Program-made: the position numbers and the translations under genes | Shown: positions 1-6,405 of the stretch, in pieces | Layout of the letters: each line of letters begins with the position of its first letter | How positions within the stretch are numbered: position 1 is the first letter of the stretch | The notes under the pieces: model-generated | What the model was told of the DNA's origin: nothing | Databases searched by the model: none | What the model saw: the letters and a program-made list of their open reading frames with translations, nothing else | DNA from: Planctomycetaceae bacterium | GTDB taxonomy: Bacteria; Planctomycetota; Planctomycetia; Pirellulales; UBA1268 | DNA: 7,650 nt | NCBI GenBank assembly: GCA_947453125.1 | Contig: CANGGC010000094.1 | Coordinates: forward strand, 1 to 7,650 | Direction of reading: 5' to 3'

Positions 1-169
1 TCCGGTCGAGGATCGACTGCATCCGTTCCCACATCGCGTAGCCGAGCGGCTTGATGACCATGCAGCCACGGACCGGCGATTGTTCGGCCAGATCGGCCGC
101 CTTCACGACCTGCTGGTACCACTCCGGATAATCCTCGGCGCGGGTGGGGGAGATTGCGTGATCGGCCAT
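1..169 (-). CDS. proS: Prolyl-tRNA synthetase, N-terminal part (cut by window edge)
   Basis: This is the first 56 codons of a minus-strand gene that continues beyond base 1. The product would charge tRNA-Pro with proline in the cytoplasm. Reading the reverse complement from ATG at 169 gives MADHAISPTRAEDYPEWYQQ, followed by VVKAADLAEQSPVRGCMVIK and PLGYAMWERMQ. The pattern 'A-D-L-A-x-x-S-P-V-R-G-C-M-V-I-K-P-x-G-Y-A-x-W-E' is the hallmark N-terminus of the archaeal/eukaryotic-type (ProS type 3) class II ProRS, not the longer E. coli type with an editing insertion. The start is supported by GGAG (176-179 read in reverse) six bases upstream. The gene diverges from yhaM across a 177-bp region that holds a TACAAT -10 candidate for it. 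The catalytic motifs lie outside the window and could not be checked. Confidence 0.9.
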   Translation of the reverse strand, partial: MADHAISPTRAEDYPEWYQQVVKAADLAEQSPVRGCMVIKPLGYAMWERMQSILDR

Positions 170-238
170 GGGGGTCTCCGGACGGGGCTGTCGTGGGGGG
201 CGGGATACGGGGGCCAGCGGGATGATCGTGTCGGCGGG

Positions 239-244
239 ATTGTA
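239..244 (-). promoter_or_regulatory. Candidate -10 element for proS (TACAAT)
   Basis: Read on the minus strand, these bases are TACAAT inside the 9-mer context CTACAATCC. They lie 70 bases upstream of the proS start codon, which predicts a leader of about 60 bases. The same CTACAATC octamer occurs upstream of gcvT. No good TTGACA-like -35 box is seen 16-18 bases further upstream, so this is a candidate based on position and similarity only. Confidence 0.4.
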
Positions 245-293
245 GTCGCTGCCGGGTTTTTCCGCGGAGCCGGCGGCACGCCTGCGTGGTGCC

Positions 294-302
294 TGATAAA
301 AT
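294..302 (+). promoter_or_regulatory. Candidate extended -10 element for yhaM-rnr (TGATAAAAT)
   Basis: TAAAAT (297-302) matches the -10 consensus at five of six positions and is preceded by TG one base upstream, which gives the extended -10 form TGnTAAAAT. It is a rare AT-rich patch in GC-rich DNA, about 45 bases before the yhaM start codon. That would place the transcript start near 309 and give a leader of about 38 bases. No recognisable -35 box is present, which is tolerated in extended -10 promoters. Confidence 0.4.
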
Positions 303-346
303 CGTCGCCGGTCACGCTCCCGCCGCCAACCCCACCCGGACCCCGC

Positions 347-1357
347 ATGTCGCCCGTCGATCCCCCAAACCGTGCGGCCCGTCCCTCGTCCCAGCGACGG
401 CGGGTCACGGAACTGGCGCCGCAGACCGCGGTCGATCAGGTGTTCCTCGCCACCCACAAGCAACTCCGGCCGAACCGCAACGGCCAGCTCTATCTTCAGG
501 TCGAGCTCGCCGACAGGAGCGGATCGATCACCGGGAGAATGTGGAACGCGTCGGATGCCGAGTTCGAGGCCTTCGACGACGGCGATTACGTCCGCGTCGA
601 TGGGATGACGCAGCTCTACTCGGGCAATCTCCAGCTCATCATCCAAGGGATCGGGCGGATCGATCCGCGCGTCGTCGATGAATCGGAGTTCCAGGTGCTC
701 TCGGCGGCCGACGTCGTCCGTCTGCGGGGGGAACTGGCGGCGCTGCTGGCGACGATCCCACCGGGGCAGCTCCGGGAGCTCGCCGACGAGGTGCTCGCCG
801 ACGAGCCGTTGATGACGGTCTTCTGCCGCTGCCCGGCCGGGGTCAAGCACCACCACGCCCATGCCGGCGGCCTCCTCGAGCATGTCGTCAATCTCCTCCG
901 CCTCGCCGACCGGGTCGCCCCGCTCTATCCGGCGATCGATCGTGATCTCCTCCTCATCGGTGTCCTCTTCCACGATCTCGGGAAGACGCTGGAATTGGAG
1001 AGCGAGAACGGTTTTTCCTACACCGACGCCGGCCAGCTCCTCGGGCATGTCCTCCTCGGGCTCGAACAGTTGGAGGCGAAGATCGTCGCGGTCGAGGCCC
1101 GCACCGGCCGGCCGTTCGACATCGATCTGGCGGTGCGGATCAAGCACATGGTGGCGAGCCATCACGGCCAGTACGAATACGGCGCCCCGAAGCTCCCGAT
1201 GACCCTCGAGGCCCTCGCCCTCCACCACCTCGATCACATGGATGCGCGGCTCGCCGGCGTGCTCCAACTGCTCCAGAACGAAGCGGCGATCGACGGTGGT
1301 TGGACCCAATACCAGCAGTCGCTCGGGAGAAAGTTCTTCCGCGGGCGCGGCTCATGA
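347..1357 (+). CDS. yhaM: YhaM-family 3'-5' exoribonuclease (OB-fold + HD domain)
   Basis: This 336-residue protein matches the YhaM/CBF1 family, which are metal-dependent 3'-5' exonucleases that shorten RNA (and ssDNA) in the cytoplasm. The family length is about 310-330 residues. An OB-fold nucleic-acid binding domain covers roughly residues 25-110 (NGQLYLQVELADRSGSITG, then a W-N-A segment). An HD phosphohydrolase domain follows at about 160-310. Metal-binding residues are visible as H168-H170 and H172 with GGLLEHV, then H209-D210 in LFHDLGK, H272-H273 in SHHGQYEYG, and D296 in HHLDHMDARL. The open frame extends upstream to base 80, but that part overlaps proS and reads as low-complexity nonsense. 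ATG 347 directly precedes a family-like N-terminus. Its ribosome site is weak (CGGA). It is followed after 45 bp by rnr and is probably cotranscribed with it. Confidence 0.88.
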   Translation: MSPVDPPNRAARPSSQRRRVTELAPQTAVDQVFLATHKQLRPNRNGQLYLQVELADRSGSITGRMWNASDAEFEAFDDGDYVRVDGMTQLYSGNLQLIIQGIGRIDPRVVDESEFQVLSAADVVRLRGELAALLATIPPGQLRELADEVLADEPLMTVFCRCPAGVKHHHAHAGGLLEHVVNLLRLADRVAPLYPAIDRDLLLIGVLFHDLGKTLELESENGFSYTDAGQLLGHVLLGLEQLEAKIVAVEARTGRPFDIDLAVRIKHMVASHHGQYEYGAPKLPMTLEALALHHLDHMDARLAGVLQLLQNEAAIDGGWTQYQQSLGRKFFRGRGS

Positions 1358-1391
1358 CCATCTCCGCCGGGGGTGGTTCCCAACCGACCGT

Positions 1392-1396
1392 GGAGG
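1392..1396 (+). promoter_or_regulatory. Shine-Dalgarno site fixing the rnr start
   Basis: GGAGG lies six bases before ATG 1403. This strong site favours ATG 1403 over the GTG at 1373, which would add ten residues in the same frame but has no comparable site. Confidence 0.75.
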
Positions 1397-1402
1397 CCAC
1401 CG

Positions 1403-3568
1403 ATGCCTAAGGATGACCAGGGCCGATCGGCCGATGGACGGCGTGAGCGGCACCCGGCGGGGCAGACGCCCTCCGCTGCCCGGGCCGGGAGCCCCCCTGC
1501 GGCCGGCCGGGGTGACGTCATCGGCGTCTTTCGCCGCGCCGCCGGAGGCTACGGATTCGTCCATCCGCTCACGGCCGCCGCAGGGAGCCGGGAGGGGGAT
1601 GTCCATGTCGCCCAATCGGCCTGCCTCGATGCCGTCAACGGCGACACCGTCCGCGTCCGGCTGTCGCGGGGGCGTGATTTCCGCCGCCCCGGCCCGTCGG
1701 GCGAAATCGTCGAGGTGATCACGCGGGCGAAGACGCGGTTTGTCGGCAGTTTCTTCGTCGCGGCCAACTCGGGCTGGGTGCAGATCGACGGCACGTCGTT
1801 TCCGCGGCCGGTGTCGGTCGGCGATCCCGGGGCGAAATCGGTGCGGGAGGATGACAAGGTCGTCGTCGAGGTCGTCCGCTTCCCCACCCATCTCCGGGAC
1901 GGTGAAGGGGTGATCATCGAGGTTCTCGGGAAGGCAGGGGAGCCCGGGGTCGATACCCGTTCGATCATCCACGAGTTCGGTCTCCCCGGCCCGTTTTCCG
2001 ACGAGGTCCTCGACGCTGCCCGGGCGGAGGCAGCCCTGTTCACCGAACAGGTGCCGGCCGACCGTCGGGATCTGACGGCGCGGACGATCATCACGATCGA
2101 CCCGGTCGACGCGCGCGACTTCGACGATGCGATCTCGCTCGAGCGGCTGGAACGCGATCACTGGCTCCTCGGGGTCCATATCGCCGACGTCGCCCACTTC
2201 GTGCCGGAGGGGGCCCCCGTCGACCAGGAGGCGCTCGCTCGTGGCACGAGCGTCTATCTCCCCGACCGGGTGATCCCGATGCTTCCAGAGATCGTCTCCA
2301 ACAATCTCGCCAGCCTCCAGCCGGGACGGGTGCGCTACGCACGGACCTGCTGGATCGAGTTCACTGCCGACGGGATCCCCGTCCACACCGACGTCGAACG
2401 GACGGCGATCCGCAGTTGCCGGCGCTTCACCTACGAGGAGGTTGACCAGTTCCTCGCCGACCCGGGCACCCCCGAGGTCGAGATGACCGAAGAGGTGCGC
2501 ACGCTCCTGGGGCGGATGCGCGATCTGTCCCGCATCCTCCGCCGCCGGCGGAAGAACCGCGGGGCCCTCGAGCTCGACATGCCGGAGGTGAAGGTCGATC
2601 TCGACCGGGATGGACGGGTGTCCGGTGCCCACGTGGTCGCCAACACCGAGAGCCATCAGATCATCGAGGAGTTCATGCTTTCGGCGAACGAGGCTGTCGC
2701 CGAGCGACTGTCGGCCGCAGGGGCGGGATTTCTCCGCCGCATCCATGCCCCCCCCGATCCACGCAAGCTCCGCCAGTTGACGGAGTTCGTCTCCGAATTG
2801 GGGTTCGAGGTCGACACGCTCGAGAGTCGGTTTGAGCTCCAGCGTCTCCTCGGCCTGACCCGCGGCCGGCCCGAGGAACATGCTGTCCATTTCGCCGTGC
2901 TCCGGAGCCTCGCCCGGGCCGTCTACGGGCCCCAGCCGGAAGGGCACTATGCCCTGGCGAGCGACTGCTACTGCCATTTCACGTCGCCGATCCGCCGCTA
3001 TCCCGATCTCGTCGTCCACCGCGCCCTCGACCAACTCGCGCGCGGCCGCCGGGCCCCCGATGACGGGCTGGTCGATCTCGGACTCCACTGCTCGACCCTC
3101 GAACGCCGCGCCGAGGCCGCCGAACGGGAGCTTGTGAAGCTCAAGCTCCTCCTCTTCCTTTCCTCGAGGATCGGCACCGAGATGGAGGCCGTCGTGACGG
3201 GGGTCGAGCCGTTCGGCCTGTTCCTCCAGGGGCTCGAGCTGCCGGCCGAGGGGCTTCTCACCCTCGCCGAACTCCCTGCCGACACCTACCGCTTCGAACG
3301 GGGCAGCCACACCCTCTCCGGGCGGCGTCCGGGGCAGTCGTGGCGCCTCGGTGATCGTGTCCGCGTGGCGGTGAAGAAGGTCGACCTCGACCGGCGTGCC
3401 CTCGAGTTCCGGTTCGTCGGCGATCGGGGGAAGGCCCCGCCCGGGCTCCGTGCCGCCCGTCACGTCAAGGGATCGCGGCCCGCCCGCAAGCTGCATGAGA
3501 AGACGCCGGGCAAAGGAAAGGCCAAGGCGAAGCTGAAGGGCAAGGCCAAGGGACGACGCGGCCGCTGA
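1403..3568 (+). CDS. rnr: Ribonuclease R (RNB-family 3'-5' exoribonuclease)
   Basis: This 721-residue protein is an RNase II/RNase R family enzyme that degrades structured RNA processively from the 3' end. Domains in order are a disordered basic/proline-rich N-terminus (1-36), a cold-shock domain at about 37-90 (GDVIGVFRRAAGGYGFVHPL), a second one at about 113-175, the RNB catalytic domain at about 210-550, an S1 domain at about 591-673, and a Lys/Gly/Ala-rich tail (about 690-721). All four catalytic aspartates are present: D233, D239, D241 and D242 in IDPVDARDFDDA. The conserved HFTSPIRRYPDLVVHR segment is at 525-540. The N-terminal helix-turn-helix of E. coli RNase R is missing, as in shorter family members. 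The tail resembles the basic tail that helps RNase R with duplex RNA and ribosomes. The gene sits 45 bp after yhaM, so two 3'-5' exonucleases share a probable operon. RNase R is preferred over RNase II because of the basic tail and domain content. Confidence 0.93.
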   Translation: MPKDDQGRSADGRRERHPAGQTPSAARAGSPPAAGRGDVIGVFRRAAGGYGFVHPLTAAAGSREGDVHVAQSACLDAVNGDTVRVRLSRGRDFRRPGPSGEIVEVITRAKTRFVGSFFVAANSGWVQIDGTSFPRPVSVGDPGAKSVREDDKVVVEVVRFPTHLRDGEGVIIEVLGKAGEPGVDTRSIIHEFGLPGPFSDEVLDAARAEAALFTEQVPADRRDLTARTIITIDPVDARDFDDAISLERLERDHWLLGVHIADVAHFVPEGAPVDQEALARGTSVYLPDRVIPMLPEIVSNNLASLQPGRVRYARTCWIEFTADGIPVHTDVERTAIRSCRRFTYEEVDQFLADPGTPEVEMTEEVRTLLGRMRDLSRILRRRRKNRGALELDMPEVKVDLDRDGRVSGAHVVANTESHQIIEEFMLSANEAVAERLSAAGAGFLRRIHAPPDPRKLRQLTEFVSELGFEVDTLESRFELQRLLGLTRGRPEEHAVHFAVLRSLARAVYGPQPEGHYALASDCYCHFTSPIRRYPDLVVHRALDQLARGRRAPDDGLVDLGLHCSTLERRAEAAERELVKLKLLLFLSSRIGTEMEAVVTGVEPFGLFLQGLELPAEGLLTLAELPADTYRFERGSHTLSGRRPGQSWRLGDRVRVAVKKVDLDRRALEFRFVGDRGKAPPGLRAARHVKGSRPARKLHEKTPGKGKAKAKLKGKAKGRRGR

Positions 3569-3628
3569 TTGCGCTGGACTTTCTGCCCGGGGGATGCGGA
3601 GCTTCGTGGCGGGATCGGGCGTCATCCC

Positions 3629-3634
3629 TACAAT
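3629..3634 (+). promoter_or_regulatory. Candidate -10 element for gcvT (TACAAT)
   Basis: TACAAT lies 54 bases before the gcvT GTG start, in the 120-bp gap after rnr. It stands in CTACAATCG and shares CTACAATC with the proS candidate. The -35 region is poor; the nearest TTC-containing hexamer (3603-3608) is 20 bases away. A short GCGGG/CCCGC inverted repeat (3637-3641 and 3649-3653) lies near the expected transcript start. No glycine-riboswitch sequence was recognised in this leader. Confidence 0.42.
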
Positions 3635-3675
3635 CGGCGGGCGGCATACCCGCGCCTCGTACCCAAGAGAACGAC

Positions 3676-3680
3676 AAGGA
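3676..3680 (+). promoter_or_regulatory. Shine-Dalgarno site fixing the gcvT GTG start
   Basis: AAGGA lies eight bases before GTG 3689. The frame is open back to the rnr stop, but the upstream 40 codons are non-conserved leader sequence that includes the TACAAT promoter candidate. This site therefore supports the GTG start. Confidence 0.6.
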
Positions 3681-3688
3681 ACGCTCCT

Positions 3689-4900
3689 GTGAGTGAGTCG
3701 GCGACGTCCCCCCTGCCCCGACCGACGAGCCTCCGTGAGACCGCGTTGTGCCACTGGCATGCGGCGCATGGTGGCCGCATGGTCGACTTCGCCGGCTGGA
3801 ACATGCCGGTCCAGTACGCCTCGATCGTCGACGAACACCTGGCGACGCGGTCGTCGGTCGGCCTCTTCGACGTCTCGCACATGGGGCGCCTGTCGGTCAC
3901 CGGCCCCGGGGCGCTCGAGTGGCTGGAGTCGATGCTGACGAGGAAGGTGGCCGGGATCGTCCCCGGGCAGTTCCGCTACACGCTCGTTACCGCCGATGCC
4001 CCAGCGCCTCTGGTGATCCTCGATGATGCGCTGGTGAGCCGCGACACCGACGCCACCGACGGCACGCCGCGGATGGCGTTGGTCGTCAACGCCGGGAATC
4101 GGGAACGGGTCGTGGCCTGGCTCCGCTCCCGACTGCCCGCCTCCGGCGTCGAACTCGTCGACCACACCCTCGACACCGCGATGATCGCCGTCCAGGGGCC
4201 GCGCGCGGTCGATGTCGTCGTCGGGCTCTGTCCGGGGGACAGTTGCACACGGATTCGCTCCCTGGGGAATTACCGGGGGACGACAGCCACGGTTGCCGGG
4301 CATGCGGCGGCGGTGAGCCGCACCGGATACACCGGCGAGGATGGGGTCGAGGTGACGGTGGCGGCGAGCGACGCGGTGGCCGTCTGGGAGGCGATCCTCG
4401 CCGCTGCGGCGCCGCTCGGGGGACGGCCCTGCGGCCTCGGCGCCCGCGACACCCTCCGCCTCGAAGCGGGAATGCCGCTCTACGGCCACGAACTCCTCTC
4501 CCACAGCGATCCGTTCGCCCTCGGGCTCGGTTTGGCGGTGAATCTCGAGGGGAGGAAGTTCCCCGGATGCACGGCCCTGGCCACGTTGAAGGCTCAGAAG
4601 CCGGCCCGCGTCCGGGTCGGGCTCGATCTGGGGTCGAAGCGATCGGCTCGCGAGGGGAATGTCGTTCTCGCCGGGGCTGGCCACACGCTCGCCGGCGGCG
4701 AGGTCGGGGTGGTCACCAGTGGCAGCTTTGCCCCCACGATCGGCCACGCCGTGGCGATGGCCCTGATTGAGCCGGCTCTGGCGGCAGAGGGGACCGCGGT
4801 GGAGATCGCGATCCGCGATGCCCGCCAGCCGGCCCGCGTGGTCGGCTTACCGTTTCACCGCCGGCCGGCGGGTGGTGGAAAACCCCCGGCCGCGGGATGA
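3689..4900 (+). CDS. gcvT: Glycine cleavage system T protein (aminomethyltransferase)
   Basis: GcvT takes the aminomethyl group carried on the lipoyl arm of GcvH, releases ammonia and passes the one-carbon unit to tetrahydrofolate as 5,10-methylene-THF. The 403-residue product starts with GTG. Family segments include MVDFAGWNMPVQY and LFDVSHMGRLSVTGPGALEW near the N-terminus, GQFRYTL with the aspartate pair D112-D113 (the position of the catalytic Asp in the family's IDDL motif), RTGYTGEDGVEV at 211-222, and GLGARDTLRLEAGMPLYGHE from 249. The C-terminal GcvT_C barrel ends with ARVVGLPFHRR. It is somewhat longer than E. coli GcvT (about 364) because of an extended N-terminus, an insertion after SRD (near residue 119) and a Gly/Pro-rich C-terminal tail. 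The usual Gly-Gly before the Asp pair is replaced by APLVIL. gcvH follows after 89 bp. Confidence 0.93.
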   Translation: MSESATSPLPRPTSLRETALCHWHAAHGGRMVDFAGWNMPVQYASIVDEHLATRSSVGLFDVSHMGRLSVTGPGALEWLESMLTRKVAGIVPGQFRYTLVTADAPAPLVILDDALVSRDTDATDGTPRMALVVNAGNRERVVAWLRSRLPASGVELVDHTLDTAMIAVQGPRAVDVVVGLCPGDSCTRIRSLGNYRGTTATVAGHAAAVSRTGYTGEDGVEVTVAASDAVAVWEAILAAAAPLGGRPCGLGARDTLRLEAGMPLYGHELLSHSDPFALGLGLAVNLEGRKFPGCTALATLKAQKPARVRVGLDLGSKRSAREGNVVLAGAGHTLAGGEVGVVTSGSFAPTIGHAVAMALIEPALAAEGTAVEIAIRDARQPARVVGLPFHRRPAGGGKPPAAG

Positions 4901-4973
4901 TGGGGGGCGGATATCCGCGGGTGGTCGGGTGCGACATAGCCGGGTGCAGACCGAGGTTCGATCGATCAAAAAC

Positions 4974-4980
4974 AGGAGGA
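4974..4980 (+). promoter_or_regulatory. Strong Shine-Dalgarno site for gcvH
   Basis: AGGAGGA lies about nine bases before ATG 4990 and follows a short A-rich run (ATCAAAAACA). It picks ATG 4990 over the in-frame ATG at 4897, which would overlap the gcvT stop and add 31 non-family residues. It predicts that GcvH is translated more strongly than its neighbours, which fits a carrier protein needed in excess. Confidence 0.7.
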
Positions 4981-4989
4981 GCGACGTCG

Positions 4990-5376
4990 ATGCTGAAGGA
5001 TGTGCGATTCGCGAAGTCCCACGAATGGATCAGTCCCGTGGCTGGCGGTGTGGCGACGGTCGGGATCTCGGCGTATGCCGTCGAGGCCCTCACCGATCTG
5101 GTGTTCATGCAGCTTCCGGCGGTCGGCCGGAAGGTGAAGGCCGGGGAGTCGATCGGCGAGATCGAGAGCGTGAAGGCGGTCAGCGACCTCTATGCCCCGG
5201 TGTCGGGAGAGATCGTGGAGGTCAACACGTCCCTCCCCGATCAGCTCGAGACCCTCGGAAAGGATCCGTTCGGTGCGGGGTGGATCGTCAAGATCCGTCC
5301 GGATCACCCGGCCGAAATCGACGCCCTCCTCGACCGGGCGGCCTACGAGGCGCTCATCGGCAGTCAGCCCCACTGA
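4990..5376 (+). CDS. gcvH: Glycine cleavage system H protein (lipoyl carrier)
   Basis: GcvH carries the lipoyl arm that shuttles the aminomethyl group from the P protein to the T protein and is reoxidised by the L protein. The 128-residue product has the normal family length. It opens with MLKDVRFAKSHEWI, then GVATVGISAYAVEALTDLVF, and has the lipoylation site ESVKAVSDLYAPVSGEIVEVN with K62 as the modified lysine. The C-terminal DPFGAGWIVKI stretch is also typical. In bacteria with the LipM pathway, GcvH is the first octanoyl acceptor and the source for relay to other lipoyl domains. The next gene, only 9 bp away, is a lipoyl/octanoyl transferase family member. A 12-bp palindrome (4907-4918) sits in the 89-bp leader between gcvT and this gene. 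Confidence 0.95.
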   Translation: MLKDVRFAKSHEWISPVAGGVATVGISAYAVEALTDLVFMQLPAVGRKVKAGESIGEIESVKAVSDLYAPVSGEIVEVNTSLPDQLETLGKDPFGAGWIVKIRPDHPAEIDALLDRAAYEALIGSQPH

Positions 5377-5385
5377 GACTCCCCC

Positions 5386-6294
5386 TTGAATCGAGCCCCT
5401 GACCCCTTGCCTGAGGCGCGTGCCCGGCCGGTGATTGCCTGGTGGGATCCGCCGGCCGACGGTGCCACGAACATGGCGCTCGACGAGGCGCTGGCCGCCG
5501 AGGCCGCCCGATTGGATCGGGTGCTCGTCCGCATCTCCACCTGGTCGGAGCCGACCCTGTCGCTCGGCGCGTTTCAGGCGATTGCGGAGGCCCGCGCCCA
5601 CCGGGCGCTGGCCGGGCTGAGGATCGTCCGCCGGCCGAGCGGCGGCGGCGCGATCCTCCACGGCAGTGACGTCACCCTCTCGGTGGCCGTGCCGCGGCTT
5701 CACCCCTGCGGGGGCACGCCGCAGCGGCTTTACGACGCGGTCCACGAGGCGCTCGTCGCCGAGTTGTCGGCGTGCGGTGTCGAGGCGGGCTTGTCCGCGG
5801 GGAACGCACGAGCGGGGAGATCGGGGAGTGATCGGGTGGATCCGGATTCGGGCCCTGAGGCGGCTCCCACCGCGGGGCCGCCGGCGGAAGGTCCACTCCT
5901 CTGTTTCGACCGGCGGGCGGTCGGGGATGTGGTCATGCCGGTGCCGGATGGTCGCTTCGGCAGCGACGCCAAGATCCTCGGCAGTGCCCAGCGGAGGCTA
6001 CGGGGAGCGGTCCTCCAGCACGGGAGTCTCCTGCTGGCGGCCAATCGCCTCGTGCCCGAGGAATCCCGCCATCCAGGCCTCGAGGAATTGCAGCGAAGGG
6101 GTGGGGCTGGCGGGGATTGGGCCTGGGGATCGCCTGCTGGCACGGGGCTTTTGCAGGGCTGGCTCACCCGGCTCGCGGCCACCCTCGGAGAAGGACTCGA
6201 GACGCCTGTTGGTCGGTTTGCCCCCTCCCCGGAGGCGGGGTATGAGGAAGGCCTCACGCGTTTTCAACAAGACAGTTGGAATGGACGTCGGTAA
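5386..6294 (+). CDS. Octanoyltransferase / lipoate-protein ligase family protein, LipM-like
   Basis: This is a 302-residue protein of the BPL/LplA/LipB fold, which attaches octanoate or lipoate to carrier lysines. Visible family motifs are NMALDEAL (29-36), PTLSLGAFQ (56-64), RRPSGGGAILHG (82-93), the lysine-bearing DAKILGSAQRR (194-204, K196) and LQHGSLLL (210-217). The SLGxFQ motif, GSAQRR and a Cys at 173 in LLCFD resemble the octanoyltransferase LipM, whose catalytic Cys sits in a CFD/CFE motif before the lysine. E. coli-type LplA lacks this Cys. The Cys-to-Lys spacing is about eight residues longer than I recall for LipM, and residues 137-171 form a Gly/Ala/Pro/Asp-rich linker. The start is uncertain: TTG 5386 is 9 bp after gcvH without a clear ribosome site, and TTG 5407 and GTG 5431 are alternatives. 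Coupled translation with gcvH is likely. Lipoate ligase activity cannot be excluded. Confidence 0.85.
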   Translation: MNRAPDPLPEARARPVIAWWDPPADGATNMALDEALAAEAARLDRVLVRISTWSEPTLSLGAFQAIAEARAHRALAGLRIVRRPSGGGAILHGSDVTLSVAVPRLHPCGGTPQRLYDAVHEALVAELSACGVEAGLSAGNARAGRSGSDRVDPDSGPEAAPTAGPPAEGPLLCFDRRAVGDVVMPVPDGRFGSDAKILGSAQRRLRGAVLQHGSLLLAANRLVPEESRHPGLEELQRRGGAGGDWAWGSPAGTGLLQGWLTRLAATLGEGLETPVGRFAPSPEAGYEEGLTRFQQDSWNGRR

Positions 6295-6351
6295 GATAAA
6301 GGCCTGGGGTAGAACTCCGGGGCGATGTCGATCTTCCCTGTCGAACGGTCG

Positions 6352-6381
6352 TTGAAAACGACTGGTCGCCAGCGGTATGGC
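6352..6381 (+). promoter_or_regulatory. Candidate promoter for the FHA gene
   Basis: TTGAAA (6352-6357) and TATGGC (6376-6381) are separated by 18 bases. The -35 box matches the consensus at five of six positions; the -10 box matches only its first half. It lies in the 184-bp gap after the LipM-like gene, about 100 bases before the FHA start codon. A second weak -10-like TAAGAT overlaps the preceding stop codon at 6292-6297. Confidence 0.35.
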
Positions 6382-6405
6382 TTTGCTAGGGTTTCTTGGA
6401 GTCTT

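Noticed and set aside
80..346. N-terminal extension of the YhaM reading frame
   Set aside because: It overlaps the start of proS on the other strand and both candidate promoters, and encodes Gly-rich sequence unlike the YhaM family. ATG 347 is the better start.
3569..3688. Glycine riboswitch upstream of gcvT
   Set aside because: Glycine riboswitches often control gcv genes, but the 120-bp leader lacks the recognisable tandem aptamer core and is too short after the candidate promoter to hold one.
1352..4747. 1131-codon open frame on the minus strand across rnr and gcvT
   Set aside because: Its codons are exact reverse complements of the sense codons, because rnr and gcvT happen to be in the same frame. 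Stops would need sense TTA, CTA or TCA, which are rare in this GC-rich genome. The protein is Arg/Pro/Gly/Asp-rich with no recognisable domain.
4940..4975. Possible tRNA T-arm (GGTTCGATC) before gcvH
   Set aside because: The flanking bases do not form the five-pair T stem, and no acceptor or anticodon arm is present upstream.
4966..5745. 259-codon minus-strand open frame over gcvH and the LipM-like gene
   Set aside because: Same codon-register effect as above: its triplets are the complements of sense codons of two genes sharing one frame. The sense genes are clearly real.
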